This document shows positions 20,601 to 32,500 of a stretch of 64,000 bases of DNA, piece after piece. The translations under genes and the position numbers were made by a program. Source of the DNA: Corythoichthys intestinalis (Eukaryota; Chordata; Actinopteri; Syngnathiformes; Syngnathidae); assembly GCF_030265065.1 (NCBI RefSeq), contig NC_080415.1:38916001-38980000 (forward strand), in the 5' to 3' direction. Positions within the stretch are counted from its first letter, which is position 1. Each line of letters begins with the position of its first letter. The notes beneath the pieces were generated by a model, which saw nothing but the letters and a program-made list of their open reading frames with translations, was not told the DNA's origin and made no database searches.

Positions 20601-23600
20601 ATACCAGTTGTTTGTTCATTTTGAAGCAAAATCATAATATTGTTATGATTTATCATTTGTTAACTCACACACCTTAATTGTGCACGCAACCTGCATGGGT
20701 CCTCTCCTGCCGACAATAAGCACCCTGCAGACCTTGCTCTCCATTAACGCTTCCAGGGCTGACTGAGTGATGTCGGTTTTCTGCAGAGAACCACAATCAA
20801 TTTTCCAAAACTGTTTTTTTAAGGCAGCGATTAGAACTCTAATTATAGTACTGTATTTTCTGGACCATGAGTCGTGCTTTTTTGTTTATCAATTTCAAAT
20901 ACTTTCATAGGGTCAAAATATCCATTTAGGGATTAGTCTGAAAATGTTATTTAACACTGGCCAAGCATGGAGTTAACATTACCCACAGCCAGCCACTAGA
21001 GGGCATGCTTGCTTTGTGATTAATACGCGTCAAGAAAGCGTGAGCCTGAGAACACATTTACTGTAGTATGAGAAAGTATCTGAACCTTTTGGAATTTCTC
21101 ACATTTCTGCATAAAATCACCATCAAATGGGTCTAACCTGGGTTGGGTCAAAATCACACAGATGTCTCATTAAAATGTTTACTGAGATGGTTCACTTACT
21201 TATTTTTCCCCCTTCTGTCATTGTTTGCATATGAGCCTCATTAAAATATAACCTATAAATGTTTGGGTGGTTTTAGTTCAAGCAGACACTGTTTTTTCAT
21301 CTGTGTGATTTTTACAAAGATCATATCACATTTGATGGTGATTTTATGCATAAATGTGAGGAATTCCAAAAGGTTCAGATACTTTTTCATACCACTGTAT
21401 ATAATGTATATAGATTACAGGTAGTCCCTGGGCTACGAAAGAGTTCCATTCCTAGGCTTGCAATGTAACCCGAATTTCTGCGTAAGTCGGAACTAACCCT
21501 TTAAGTACCCTTGAAACCTCAAAATAACTGTCCAAAAACATGTATTATACATCATATAAATAAGAAAGTTATATATATATACTGTAAGGTACGTTGTGTT
21601 AAATGCCATTATATTCAATGACTAATCAGTACTAGGAGCCAAAAAATAGTATCGGTGCAACACTAAAACAATCCCTTTATCTGAAAAAGGTGGCGAAATC
21701 TTTAGCGTACTGATCGGGTGCTCATCACAGGGCAATCGAGTCTCTTTATGAGACCGAATGTGTGCATTCATATCTACACATATCATCAACTCCGCTACGG
21801 TGATACCTTTAAAATGTCAATCGGGGACAGTAATATTCTGGCGACGTCCAAAGCCACATTGCCTTGTCCCAGAATGACTGCAGTTTCACAACTCAGGTCG
21901 GGGCTCAGCTGAATCAGAGAAAAAAATAGTTTACCCACTAGATTTTGGGATGAACAGGAAAAAGGAGAAAACATACGCTTCATAAAGTCACGTACCTCCC
22001 GACAGCTTGGCAATCCATTGTACCAGCCCACAAAGTCTTTGGCAGAATACACCCCTGTTAGGTCTTCTCCAGGGATCCCCATCCTCCGGTTTCCCTCCGC
22101 CCCATAACTCTATGACAAAGAACAACATCATTTTTAAGGAAAAACAAATCTATTTGCAAAGATAGGTTTGAACATAAGCTTTTTACCAGTATTACTGCAT
22201 GGTACGCTTGCCGCAGCTCTTGAACGCTCACGTCTTTCCCGACGTTTACGTTTCCGTAAAAACGACAGCGTGCATGTTTAGCTGTCTGCGTAAACGAGTT
22301 GATGACATTCTGAGGAAGGACGAGGGAGGGTGGAAAAGTGAGAGACCACAAGAAACAACAGTGGTATTTGCTATGTGGCAAAATGGATTTGCCATGTGGC
22401 ATTTTTTTTTGCAATGTTGCATTTTTTTTGCCATGTGGCATTTTTTGCCATGTGGCATTTTTTTTTTTACATGTGGCAAAATTGATTTTGCCATGTGGCA
22501 TTTTTATTCGCCATGTGGCAAAATTGATTTTTCCATGTGGCATTTTTTTTTCGCCATGTGGCAAAATTGATTTTACCATGTGGCATTTTTTTTAGTATGT
22601 GCCATTTTTGGGGGGGTGTAAGGCATTTTTCAGGCCATGCACGTCCATGCCATTGACGGCTATGCACGTCCAAATTTTCCATTCATTTCAATCACAGCCA
22701 CACATGTTGTTCTGCCATTTAATATGACTGGAAAATTTGGACGTCCATGGCCGTCAATGGAAAGGACGTGCATGGCCTGCAAAAATGCCATATACCCCCC
22801 CAAAAATACCACATACCAAAAAAAAAAAAAAAAAAAATACACGTGTCAAAATTAATTTTGCCACTTGGCAAAATCAATTTTGCTACCTGGGAATGAAAAT
22901 GCCACATGGCAAAAAAAATGCCACACGGCAAAATCCATTTTGCCACGTGGCAAAAAAATGCCACATGGCAAAATCAAATTTACCACATACCAGAAAAAAA
23001 TGCGCCATTCAAAAATCTATTTTGCCACATGGGAAACAAAAAAATGCCACGTGGCAAAAAAATTCCACATGACAAAATCCAATTTACCACATAGCAAAAA
23101 AAAAAAAAAAAGCCACATCACATAGCAAAAAAAAAAATGCCACATGCTAAAATCAATTTTGCCAAATGGCAAAAAAGATGCCACATGGCAAAAAAAAAAA
23201 AAAAAAAAAAAGCCATGTGGCAAATACCACTTTTCGTTTTCGGCCGTGGTGGAGAGATAGTCTTAAAATTTTTGTGACATAAATCTGGATTAAAAAGCTT
23301 TATTATTAATTAAAAATCTTGATGATGATGGAGCACTTTGGTTGGAAATCATGTCAAAGTCTCTTGGGTCAATAAAGGTTCACCTTCACTTCAGGATGAT
23401 CAGGAGCAACCCCAAACCTAACAAGGCCAAAAGGGACAGGCAGTCGCTCGTAAATGTCCACCTCAACATCTTGACGTGCCTGAGAGAGTAATGAAAGACC
23501 ATTATATAGTAGAGGTCGACCGATATATCGGCCGGCTGACATATCAAGCCAATATATGGACTTTTTTCCCCAACGCGTGTTGATTAAAAAAGAAAATGAG

Positions 23601-24233
23601 TCGATAAAAAATATTTTGATCTGGCATCTGTGTGGGCAACTATTGCCTTTATAACCTCTGTGCTTAAAAAAATGTATATCAGCCTCAAACATCGGCTTTG
23701 GATATCAGCAATCGGATGAACTTTTTTTTTTTTTTTAGATATCGGTAGTTGCATCGTGATTGGAAAATCCCATATTGATAAACCTCTGTGTTATGCAGTG
23801 TAATTCAAAATGTGTTTACGCTGACCAATTTCTCCTTTTATATGTGAATTATCGGCGGGAATCTCGCGATACCATACAATTTACGATACAAGGCCCACAA
23901 TAACGATTATCTCACGATATCGTATCGTATCGTATCACATCCCTATAAGTATACGTGGTGTATTTTTGTTTATTTACCTTGATCAAGTGCTGTGCTGTGT
24001 AGAAGCCTGCTGGCCCACTACCAACAACACACACTTTTGTACTGCATGATGAAAATGATGTCCCTCCTACATGAAATAGAAATAAATGCTTTTGACAGAT
24101 GAATCAAGTTGGCTCCTGCTAATCATAAAGCTAATAAGTGTTAGGATAAAAGTGACTAACCTGGTTGACTTGTCCGTTTACTCCTCCAAGTCCACAAAGT
24201 GCCACCGGTAAACAGTCTTTTAAAGCCTCGCAT
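14546..24233 (-). CDS. fdxr: Ferredoxin (adrenodoxin) reductase, mitochondrial
   Basis: Twelve exons, in transcript order: 24161-24233, 23978-24066, 23384-23479, 22187-22309, 21996-22109, 21807-21908, 20673-20780, 19414-19498, 18873-19072, 18633-18804, 18223-18396, 14546-14676. They close in frame at 488 aa (human 491). The enzyme passes electrons from NADPH through FAD to mitochondrial ferredoxins, for Fe-S assembly and steroid synthesis. Residues 1-24 are rich in Arg/Lys without acids, as expected for a mitochondrial presequence. GSGPAG at 40-45 is the FAD-binding loop, GQGNVA at 179-184 and VGRRG at 222-226 the NADP site, and GPTGVIATT from 398 the C-terminal FAD contact. [18 protein letters not shown] and FSDWEK match the family closely. 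Intron 11 (3.5 kb) holds nested transposons and intron 3 a fold-back array. No frame breaks seen. Confidence 0.97.
14814..15361. mobile_element. Inverted-terminal-repeat element in FDXR intron 11
   Basis: Ends CATAGACTTCATAATGTATT and, inverted, GTCAATAGGTTATGAAGTTT. A further copy of the same end with CCATTGACATGACACGGG lies at 61245-61290. Not coding; superfamily unknown. Confidence 0.55.
15755..15930 (+). pseudogene. THAP zinc-finger exon of the ISL2EU-like transposon
   Basis: The start [14 protein letters not shown] and the later [20 protein letters not shown]...[11 protein letters not shown] are the two halves of a THAP C2CH zinc finger (Cys-x3-Cys ... Cys-x2-His). They lie in different frames: a one-base shift between 15794 and 15807 separates them and an in-frame TAG follows CNNRR. 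The exon ends at a good donor, TCTG/GTAAGA. A transposase exon is more likely than a host THAP gene because it sits just inside a terminal repeat. Confidence 0.7.
16125..16645 (-). mobile_element. hAT (Charlie-type) element, truncated
   Basis: It begins CAGGTGTGTCCAAACCTTTT and matches 33889-34410 along its length, but its far terminus is missing. The minus strand carries a BED-finger remnant ([15 protein letters not shown]) followed toward its N-terminus by a T-run. It interrupts the minus-strand reading frame of the ISL2EU-like element. Confidence 0.75.
16646..16882 (-). pseudogene. N-terminal piece of the second ISL2EU-like protein
   Basis: The minus-strand frame starts [20 protein letters not shown] at 16882 and includes [20 protein letters not shown] and [10 protein letters not shown], then is cut by the hAT insertion. 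I recall similar sequences in fish proteins of ISL2EU elements carrying YqaJ-type nuclease domains, but the nuclease part is not present here, so the link is inference. Confidence 0.5.
17117..18119. mobile_element. hAT-like element with a 371-bp internal tandem duplication
   Basis: An exact 8-bp duplication AGTGACAC flanks it (17109-17116 and 18120-18127), and the ends begin TAGAG and finish CTCTA. Both terminal regions are packed with GCCCGACCCG words. The inside is two near-identical copies of a 371-bp unit starting GAGTGACGCGG at 17266 and 17637, each preceded by a T-run. No transposase frame. Confidence 0.85.
19527..20533. repeat. Interspersed repeat with ~400-bp internal tandem units
   Basis: Fills most of an FDXR intron. 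It starts AGAGCCCGAGCACCACCAGG and ends TGCTTGCAGGGCTAGG. Units starting GGCAAATGAA(A/T)ATGGCCAA recur at about 19593, 20005 and 20399 (last one partial), sharing GCAAAATTGCTCCAAAAAGT. Frames are not conserved between units. Confidence 0.7.
21060..21397. mobile_element. Solo-end deletion derivative of Tc1 family B
   Basis: Carries only the two inverted ends of the family at 39312-40876: AAGTATCTGAACCTTTTGGA at the left and its complement at the right, ending CATACCACTG. No transposase remains. Confidence 0.85.
22360..23231. repeat. 872-bp fold-back array of 'GCCATGTGGCAAAAT' units in FDXR intron 3
   Basis: The left arm (22360-22620) is a tandem array of GCCATGTGGCAAAATTGATT and GCCATGTGGCATTTTT blocks. 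The right arm (22790-23231) is the same array in opposite sense. The ends are inverted: AGTGGTATTTGC at the left and GCAAATACCACT at the right. The middle (22632-22780) is also inverted, with GGCCATGCACGTCCATGCC against GGACGTGCATGGCCTG. The whole could fold as one long hairpin. It is non-coding; the apparent frames are repeats. Confidence 0.9.
23512..23787. mobile_element. hAT-like terminal-repeat fragment
   Basis: Starts TAGAGGTCGACCGATATATC and ends CCCATATTGATAAACCTCT, partly inverted. A second worn fragment with CGATATCGTATCG follows at 23860-23945. No clear target duplication. Confidence 0.5.
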
Positions 24234-26573
24234 TTTGTAATTCCTGCCTCACGATAAACGATTTGCTTGAATGAAAGTTGTGTTTGTTTGGTCGGCAGTT
24301 CCTGACAGCGGCTGCCCGCCTCAGGCTCTGCTTGACGGACGATGGGAGCAAAAGCCAAGGTAGAAAAACAAAATGTTCTCTTGGCCAGTTTCCGCCGCCA
24401 CACTTGGTAACCGATGCCGAAATGACATAGCAACACGACGTTTCGGAACACTCATTAACTTAAGTCAGGTTATGAAAACCACATCAACTTATCTCTTTGT
24501 GTACCACCAAAATATGACCCATAAACAAATATCAGCGACAATGGTTCCCACCTCATAGGATTCCATAAAAATGAGCTAGCTAGCTAAAATTATTGCTCGT
24601 AAAGAGCTGGCGAATTTTAGGTCACTGCACATACATTTTGGGTCACGTATGCCACACTTGTTAATATTGTGGTAGATATGACGCAAAACGTGCATGCCAT
24701 CGGCTAAAAATCGCCAGGTATTTATCATAAAGACCAGGCAAATTTTAGCTAGCTAGCTGGCTAATTTTAGCTACGTATCCTCATAAACTCTATGGGGGTT
24801 AAAATTTTAATTAAAAAAGAAAAAACAAAAATAGCTACGCTGAGTTTGTACAGTATGGAGGACCAGTCGGAGTGCAAAAAGCAAATAAATATACATGAAA
24901 TAAATATTTCAAAGTTTCATTAAAATGCCTCTATTTCAATATTTAATTATTTATTAATTTCAATATTTATGCATTTCAATTTTTATTTCAACATTTCTAT
25001 ATTTTTCCAATATATTAATTTCAATATTTTTAATTCAAATTTCTATTTATTTTAACATTTATTTACTCCCAACATCTATTTTTCAATATCTATTTACAAA
25101 TTTCAATGTTATTTCAACATTTATCTATTCCAACATATACAATTTTTATTCATGCATTTCAGTTTATATGTATTTATTTCAACATTTATTCTACTTCAAT
25201 ATTTATTTCAATTTTTATTTATTTGAACATTTATTTATTTAGACCTATTTTTATTTATTTATTCCAATTTTTATTTCATCATTTATTTCATTTTTAAAAA
25301 AATGTATTTCATTCTTGCACTCTTGTTCCCCGTGTGTATGGAGGACCAGGAGTGCAAAAATTAATACACAAATTAAAAGTGTTGTTAAAATGCTTCTATT
25401 TCAATATTTATTTCAATTAACATTTAATTTTGTTTTCACTTATTCATTATTTCCATTTTTAAATATTTAATTTGTAAGATTTTCCATTTTTAAAAAATAC
25501 TGAAAAAGAAGCATTTTAATGACTTTTAATTATTTATTTGTGTATCTATTTAATTTTTGCACTCCTGGTCCATCATACACAAAGACTGGGTACATAGGGC
25601 AATTCACTTTTTTATTTTTCTTAATCTACTGAATTCACCTTTCGCAAAGTGAAAAAAAACAAACAAACCAAAAAAACGGTCTAAAAATCAAGTAGGCTAT
25701 GCCTTGAAAATGATGCAAATCATGTTGAAAATATAATTGATCAACATTGTAATTGAATAATTGGAATTTATAGTGATATGAAGACAAGCCATGTCTTTCA
25801 ACAGCAATGAGGAACCCTTCAGAGAGAAGCGATGGCCTTTTTTTTTTGCAATGCGGAACGGAGTTATTCGTCCCTCGAATTCCGCAGCTGGTGTGTCCTT
25901 GGTTGGCCGACCTCATCCCAAGGACAGGATCAGGGAAAATTTCTTCGCCCTTGACAATGTCTGTTTAGACATCGTTGTGGAGCATGTTACAAAAAACAAA
26001 CAAAAAATTTGGCGAGGTATAAATAATTTGAACTTTATAAGTACTGCTTTGATAGAATAAAACAAAAGTCTCAAAAGGACGAAAGTCTCACTTCAGACTT
26101 CTATTGTTCTTTAGTGATAAACACATTTTGATCAAGTTACACACACACATGAACATAGCGTACATATGAAAAGCAAATACTTGTCACGGTACTGACGGAA
26201 TAGGTTGATCAGACACTTGCATAGTTGTTGTAACACTGCTGCTGAACCTTTTGAGCAAAGAAGACAAAAACAAAGCAATTTTGGTTTGGAAAGAATGAGT
26301 CTTCAATAAGTGTTCGCTATCCACGTGACTACTAACATATTACATTTTAATACTTCCAGACACTGCTAAAGCATTTTTTGTTTTTAGTTTGTTTCCAAAA
26401 AACACACAGTATCTCCCTTCAATGGACAATTGGGAGAACTCTGTCTACTGAGTCCAGCTCTTGACTTGATTAAAAGGCATTAGATGGTCCTCAATGTATC
26501 CCAAAAATTCGGGTGAGCTAACCCAAGCAAAATCCCCAATAAACCCAACATGGCACTCTATGTTCAATCATTC
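24234..26573. repeat. FDXR-NARF intergenic region with AT-rich inverted repeats
   Basis: 24234-24840 includes the FDXR upstream region, with no TATA box seen. 24850-25335 is AT-rich sequence dominated by TTCAATATTTATTTC-like words. 25336-25585 is a fold-back element: GTGTATGGAGGACCAGGAGT at its left is inverted at the right as CACTCCTGGTCCATCATACA. The left unit starts with the same GTATGGAGGACCAG word, so the two may be tandem copies. 25590-26573 holds no recognised feature. Confidence 0.55.
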
Positions 26574-29500
26574 TCACCACTGCATGTGTGGTGGCTGTAA
26601 AGGGCTCTGATTTTGACTCCGGTACTGGGTATGTAGTCGCTTGCAGGTCTGCGGAGAATCTTGGCCCTCGAGCCAGTCTTGATAGAGCGTCTGCAAAGTT
26701 GGGTTGAGCTCCGGGAGGCTGACGGGCAAGCTGTTGTAGACTTCTTCCATCTGCTGGACCAGGATTTTATCCACGCGACCTGCCGTCTTGTTCTCGGCTT
26801 GACCGCGGCCACTTAAGCACCCTGGTAAAGGCGTAATGAAACCCACAAAATGAATGAGTAATGTTGCACATTGTTTCTTTCATTTTCCATTGATAAAAAA
26901 AACAGAAACTGTATATTAATTAGGGCTGGGCGATATGGCCTAAAGTACCTATCACGGTAAATTGAGCAGATTTACCTCGATAATGATAAATGAGGATAAA
27001 TTCGCCCAAGCGGACTGTTATATAATGTGAAAATCTGAATCAATGCGTGAAATACAAATTAACAGTTTCTCGGTGATTTACTTACCAGATTTCAATTGAA
27101 CATATTTAAACAATTGTACATGGAGTCCAAACATTAATTGTATAACAATTTCTTGTAAATCATAAGAATTGAAGTATGAACATTTATAACAGCTTGTATG
27201 ACTTGAACAATCTACAACATTATAAAAATCAATACGACGACTGTGAAACATGTCATTGTAACACAAATGACTTACGGTTTGAACAAAACACTTCAAACAG
27301 ACAACTTATTGTTAATGGCTGCTGTGACATAATTACTCAACACAAGTGTTTACTTCATGGTTTCAGTTTTCGTCAGCATTTTTTAATACATGCAGGCACA
27401 CATGCATCCCCCACACAGACACACACATTAAAGCTATATTTCTCTTTTGCCAATGAAACATTTAAGTTTAACATGGCAGTAATGACACAAAATAAAGCAA
27501 GCACATGCAGAAAAATAGCTGTGGCTATTAAACGGTCATATTATAGGCTTCACTGTTACATTATAATTTATGCTGAATGCTTTACCCACATAAAAGATTT
27601 CAAAGAAATCACACACATACACACACAGATACAAAATAACGCGACATAGTAATTGCGAGATGCAGTCCATGCCCAATCTACTCATTAAGTTAAGCCGTTT
27701 TGACAAGGTTAGAGCCACTATCCGACTCCATCACGTTCATTTCATAGCGTTAGCCGCTAGCATTAGCCTGTGGCATGGCTACCAGTAGAGAGCACCCTCT
27801 CCTGAAATCGTGAGAACCAGGGAGGAAAGCGGGTGAAAGCCCGTTTGGAGGCCGCCAAGGGTCTACTTCATGTCCGGTGAAAGTTTGGCGAAGCTCCCTT
27901 AAGCCCGACTCCAACACGTTTGCTTGTAGCGATAGCCGCTAGCGTTAGCCAACTGGGCTTCTGTTTGAGTTCCTGATAACCACGTGACTTCATACGTAAG
28001 CACACTGACTGCTTTCTTGAAGGGGAATGAACATGGCCGCACAACAAAGAGAGTCAAAGCGGGATGAAAAGACTATATTTTCTTGTTTCATTAAATTAGC
28101 GAATTTACCGACACGGTCAAAATTATGTCAGTCATCGTGAAGAATTTCGGTAACGGTAAATTTTCAGTATACTGCCCGGCTCTAATAAGTCATTTTGGTC
28201 AGGCCATGCGTATTTTGCAAATTCTGAATTTTCCCCAAAATGATCAGGAAGTGGGCTGATTTGGTTTTTTTTTTTTTAGGTTTTTTTGTTGTTGTCAAAA
28301 ATAAAAACTGACATTGGGCTCGCTATATTTTAGTCTACCAAAACACATTTTTAGCTCGTCATCGTCCCATCATCGTCATGAAAAAAAGTGTTCATTGTTG
28401 AAATATTTTTCATTTTCGTCATCTTTCACGGAATCAACACTGGCATTCTATCACAGTTTTACCTCCTGGACATGACAGCACTTCCACCAGCTGGTAAGGC
28501 ACTCGTCCCTTCCTCATGCGATGCACCAGAGTCTGGATGTTCCTAAAACCGTAAACGGCCGCGAACTGAAGCAGCGTTTCGCCATCTCTCTCGAGCGTCA
28601 CCTCTTGAAAATCACGGTTCCTGCAGGACAAACGTTGACGTGCGTGTTTTCACAGCTGACCTCCACTTGTGTCGTCTCAACTCACCTAAGCGTCTGGTAT
28701 GTGATCTCGTGAACGTCCAGACCAAATAGTTCCTTGGCGGCGTGTTTAAACACGTGTTCCAGAAAACCCTCAGAACCGCGACCTTCATGGCGAACCAGCG
28801 TCAAGTCCCCACCTTCTCCGAGCCTGCGATAGAAAATGAGTTCATTTATCAGTTATTCCTTTTAAAGTGTGTCATCATTGCGGTGGAAGGTGAGGACACT
28901 AATTCAAAGTGCAGGGTTCTTCTGCCTGACAGGCACATTGCAGCTTATTTGTTCTGCACGTACATAATCACATGCTTTTATTTTGACATTGGGGCCAATA
29001 AAACCAGAGATTGTGTGTATTCAGTAACCTTCATTCATTGGCCTCTACAGGTCAAAATAGATTGGACGTCTAGTACAGTCAATGGCAGCCAAAGAGCCAA
29101 AGTTGTCCAAGAGTTCAAACCGACGCTCGCCATTAGCCTTAGCCTAATGCTAATGTGAACGCTACCGGTTACATTTAGTGCGTGATGATCACGCAGCACA
29201 GACCTTTAAAGGCTAAAGCTCCCTACCGAAGATAAGAAAACAAATCTTACCGTGTGTGCAAGCCTTGACACTAGAGGAGACACTGCACTGGTGAGTGTAA
29301 GGGGGGGAGACTAAATTCTGCAAATGCCCCAGATGGCATTGGTTTTTAGATAAGCCGCATTGGACTATAAGACGTAGCTGTCCTCACTGTATTATTGAAT
29401 ATTTACACCAAAAGATATTAACCGGTAACACTTAATTTGACAGCGGCATCATATGACTGTCATAACACCAAATGAACCACCATGAACTTTTGAACCAATT

Positions 29501-32500
29501 GGCTGCTTCAAGAAGCTTCATTTGGCCATCACTGCTCCCTTGGGGGAGACGGTCAACCTCTGCTGCCACCTGCTGTCAACACTGTTGTCGTCTAACATGC
29601 TTCCTAGCATGCATTGCAGAGCTACAGATGTAAATAACAATCAAAATCCTTGTTCTGTGCCAATTCTTTCTTCAGTTACTGTTGTATTTTTTTCATTAAT
29701 TCCTAGAAATAGCATTTGGTAACATTTTATTTGACAGCAGCGCTATAGGACTGTCATTAGACTAGTGCTGCAACGATTAATCGATTAACTCGAGTATTCA
29801 ATTAGAAAAAAAGATTCGAATTAAATTTTGCTGCTTCGAGCATTCGTTTAAAGTGGTGTTGTGATGGTTTGTTTTGAAAGTGTTTGCATTTAGTTTTATT
29901 GATTTGGGTGGATACACGGCCCTGTAGTCTACCTCATTTCACATGGCTTAAGCCATCTGCTCACTGTTAAGACCAACATAAGCTAAGTTTTTGTTTGAGC
30001 AATTTTTTTTTTTAATGCATTCGTAATTTAGTTCATAGGTATATTTAGCGATTTTTTGTGGGAATATTTGTCCGAACCATCTGTTAAGAGCATTGTAAAA
30101 AAATAAAATAAATAAAAAGCATTTTATAGCATTTAATCTAGCGGACTTGTACTAAATTAGTAAACTGTTCTTTTGTTGTACAGAGATTTTTTTTTTTTTT
30201 TTTTTAATACCGTTTGAGGCTAAGCTCAGGTATTTTAAATAAAATAATCGATAGCTTCAGCCCTACATTAGACAATAATAATTATGATATGACACTGTCT
30301 TGAGCATTGATGAATGCTTATAACTGATGTCATTTAGTGTTATCTGGCAAATCATCTCACTTTTGAATGGATGTAGAGATCCAAGCTGGACTTAAATGAT
30401 GTTAGTGACATAATTTTCCGGATGACACTAAATAACATCTGTAATGGCCATGATAGTGTCATGTCATAATTATGACGGTCTTATGACAGTCTTATAACAC
30501 CACTGTCAAATAAAGTGTTACCTAATAACCCAAATAAATAATAAAATGGGATTCAAAATGAAGGACGGCTTTCAGTCCAAAAATTATGGTACATAAGATA
30601 AAAACTGAGGTCAACTACTTACACATGGTCCAACGGAAGAGAGTCTAGCTCCTCAATAGAGACCTTCTTCTGCTGCATGAGGTAGTAAATTTCCCCTGGA
30701 AAATGACATATTACACAATTATGTCTTACTAATACAAGTAGTGACTAATTTTTCTTGTCTGCTTTAATCTTATGACTGTTCCCTGAATGCACTGAAACTT
30801 ATTGCTTTATTGCGTGAATAATAACATTTACAACTTTTTCTTTTTCTAAATGAGTTTATCAACTTTTATGAAAATACAATTATTATATCCAGAGGGGAGT
30901 GTGTATTTGTTGTCCTTTGAGACCATAAACAAACAGCACGTGGCTTACTTGTTTTGTGACAACCCGAAAGCAATGGTCAACATAACCTCTGGAACAAAAA
31001 CAATTCCGTAATAGCAACTGCTATTTTATTTGGTCTACGCTGGCCGTGTAAAAGATAAGGAGTATCGAACCTGAGGTGAGGACACAGTCCACATCTCTGC
31101 TCTCCAGCAGACTGTTGTAAAACTCTTCTCGGACAGCCTCCAGTTTTTTGTCGAAGCAGGGAGCCACCACGATATGGTAAACCTTGTCAGCGTTGAGCTT
31201 CTGTAGACGGAAAAGACAAAATCATTTATTGCGAATGTTGTTTTATTGAGCAGTTACTCATGATGAAATAAGGTTGGCTATAATTTGTTGGTCTAAAAGT
31301 GCTGACACCTTCCACTCCACAGATACAGTGGTATGAAAAAGTATCTGAACCTTTTGGAATTTCTCACATTTCTGCACAAAATCACTATCAAACGATCTTT
31401 GTCAAAATCACTCAGATGAAAAAACAGTGTCTGCATTAGAGCTGTCCCGATTAGTCGACAGTCGACGTCATCGATGACGTAAATCCGTCGACGAGCACAA
31501 CATCCCGTCGACGGTTAAAGGGTTAAAAAAACATATGCGTGGAAAGTTCAGAATGTCGGATGCTCTGTATGCAAGCGGGGAAAGTGGCACAAAGCCAAAA
31601 AAAGCGCACCAGAGTGTCCAAAACATTGACTTATTTCAAAGAAACAAAGGAGGGTACACTCTTCTGTCCTGTCTCTTCAATGCCAAGCTGGGCTGCACGT
31701 CAGCCGTGAATAAACACCTCAAGCGCCGTCGCCCAGTTTGTAAATTTTTTTTGTTTTTTCATTTCTTGTACACCAGAGGGTGCTGTCGCCCTACTAAATA
31801 ATAATGTTTCATTGACAATGGGCCTATAAGTGCTATTAGTATTGTTCTTAATGCTAATTGAAAGGTTTATTTCATGTTATGGTTTATTTTATGGTATAGA
31901 AAATTATATAAGGTTAAAAGGTCACAAATATATACAGTATATTCAGTGATTGCACTCAAGGGAGAGACTGTCAATGATAAGGTAATAAATTAAGGTAAAG
32001 GCTGCATATAGGCAATTCATTGATATATAAATAAGGTTTAAAAGGGAAAAGATGAAAAGTTTTTTGTTAATTTCTAATTGTGCTGTTTTATTTGTGTGCA
32101 CCGTAGCTCTTACAGTGTGATTACATCAAGGATGGAATAAAAGTTGTAAACCATCAGTTTAAGAGACCATCTTTTCAATCAGGATGCTACACTAGTTAAT
32201 TCTATCAGCATTTGAACTCATTGTTTAGTTTGTGATTTATTATTGTTATTTACGTGTTTATTCGTACTTTGATAATTAATTTAAGTGTTCCAATATGTTT
32301 TTTGTGAATTGATAAGCGTCAACCCAAAAAAAAAAAAAAAAAAAATTATTAATTATTAGATTAGTCGACTAATCGTAAAAATAGTCGGCTGACTAATCGG
32401 GAGAAAATTAGTCGTTTGGGACAGCCCTAGTCTTCATTAACTAAAACCACCCAAACATTTATAGATTTTCATATTTTAATGAGGATAGCATTTTAAAAAA

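Noticed and set aside
22199-23223. Several 60-170-codon frames rich in Met-Pro-His-Gly-Lys or Cys-His-Met-Ala
   Set aside because: They are the six-frame readings of the GCCATGTGGCAAAAT array.
24850-25600. Possible centromeric or AT satellite
   Set aside because: The TTCAATATTTATTTC words are irregular and bounded by inverted GGAGGACCAG ends, better explained as fold-back elements.
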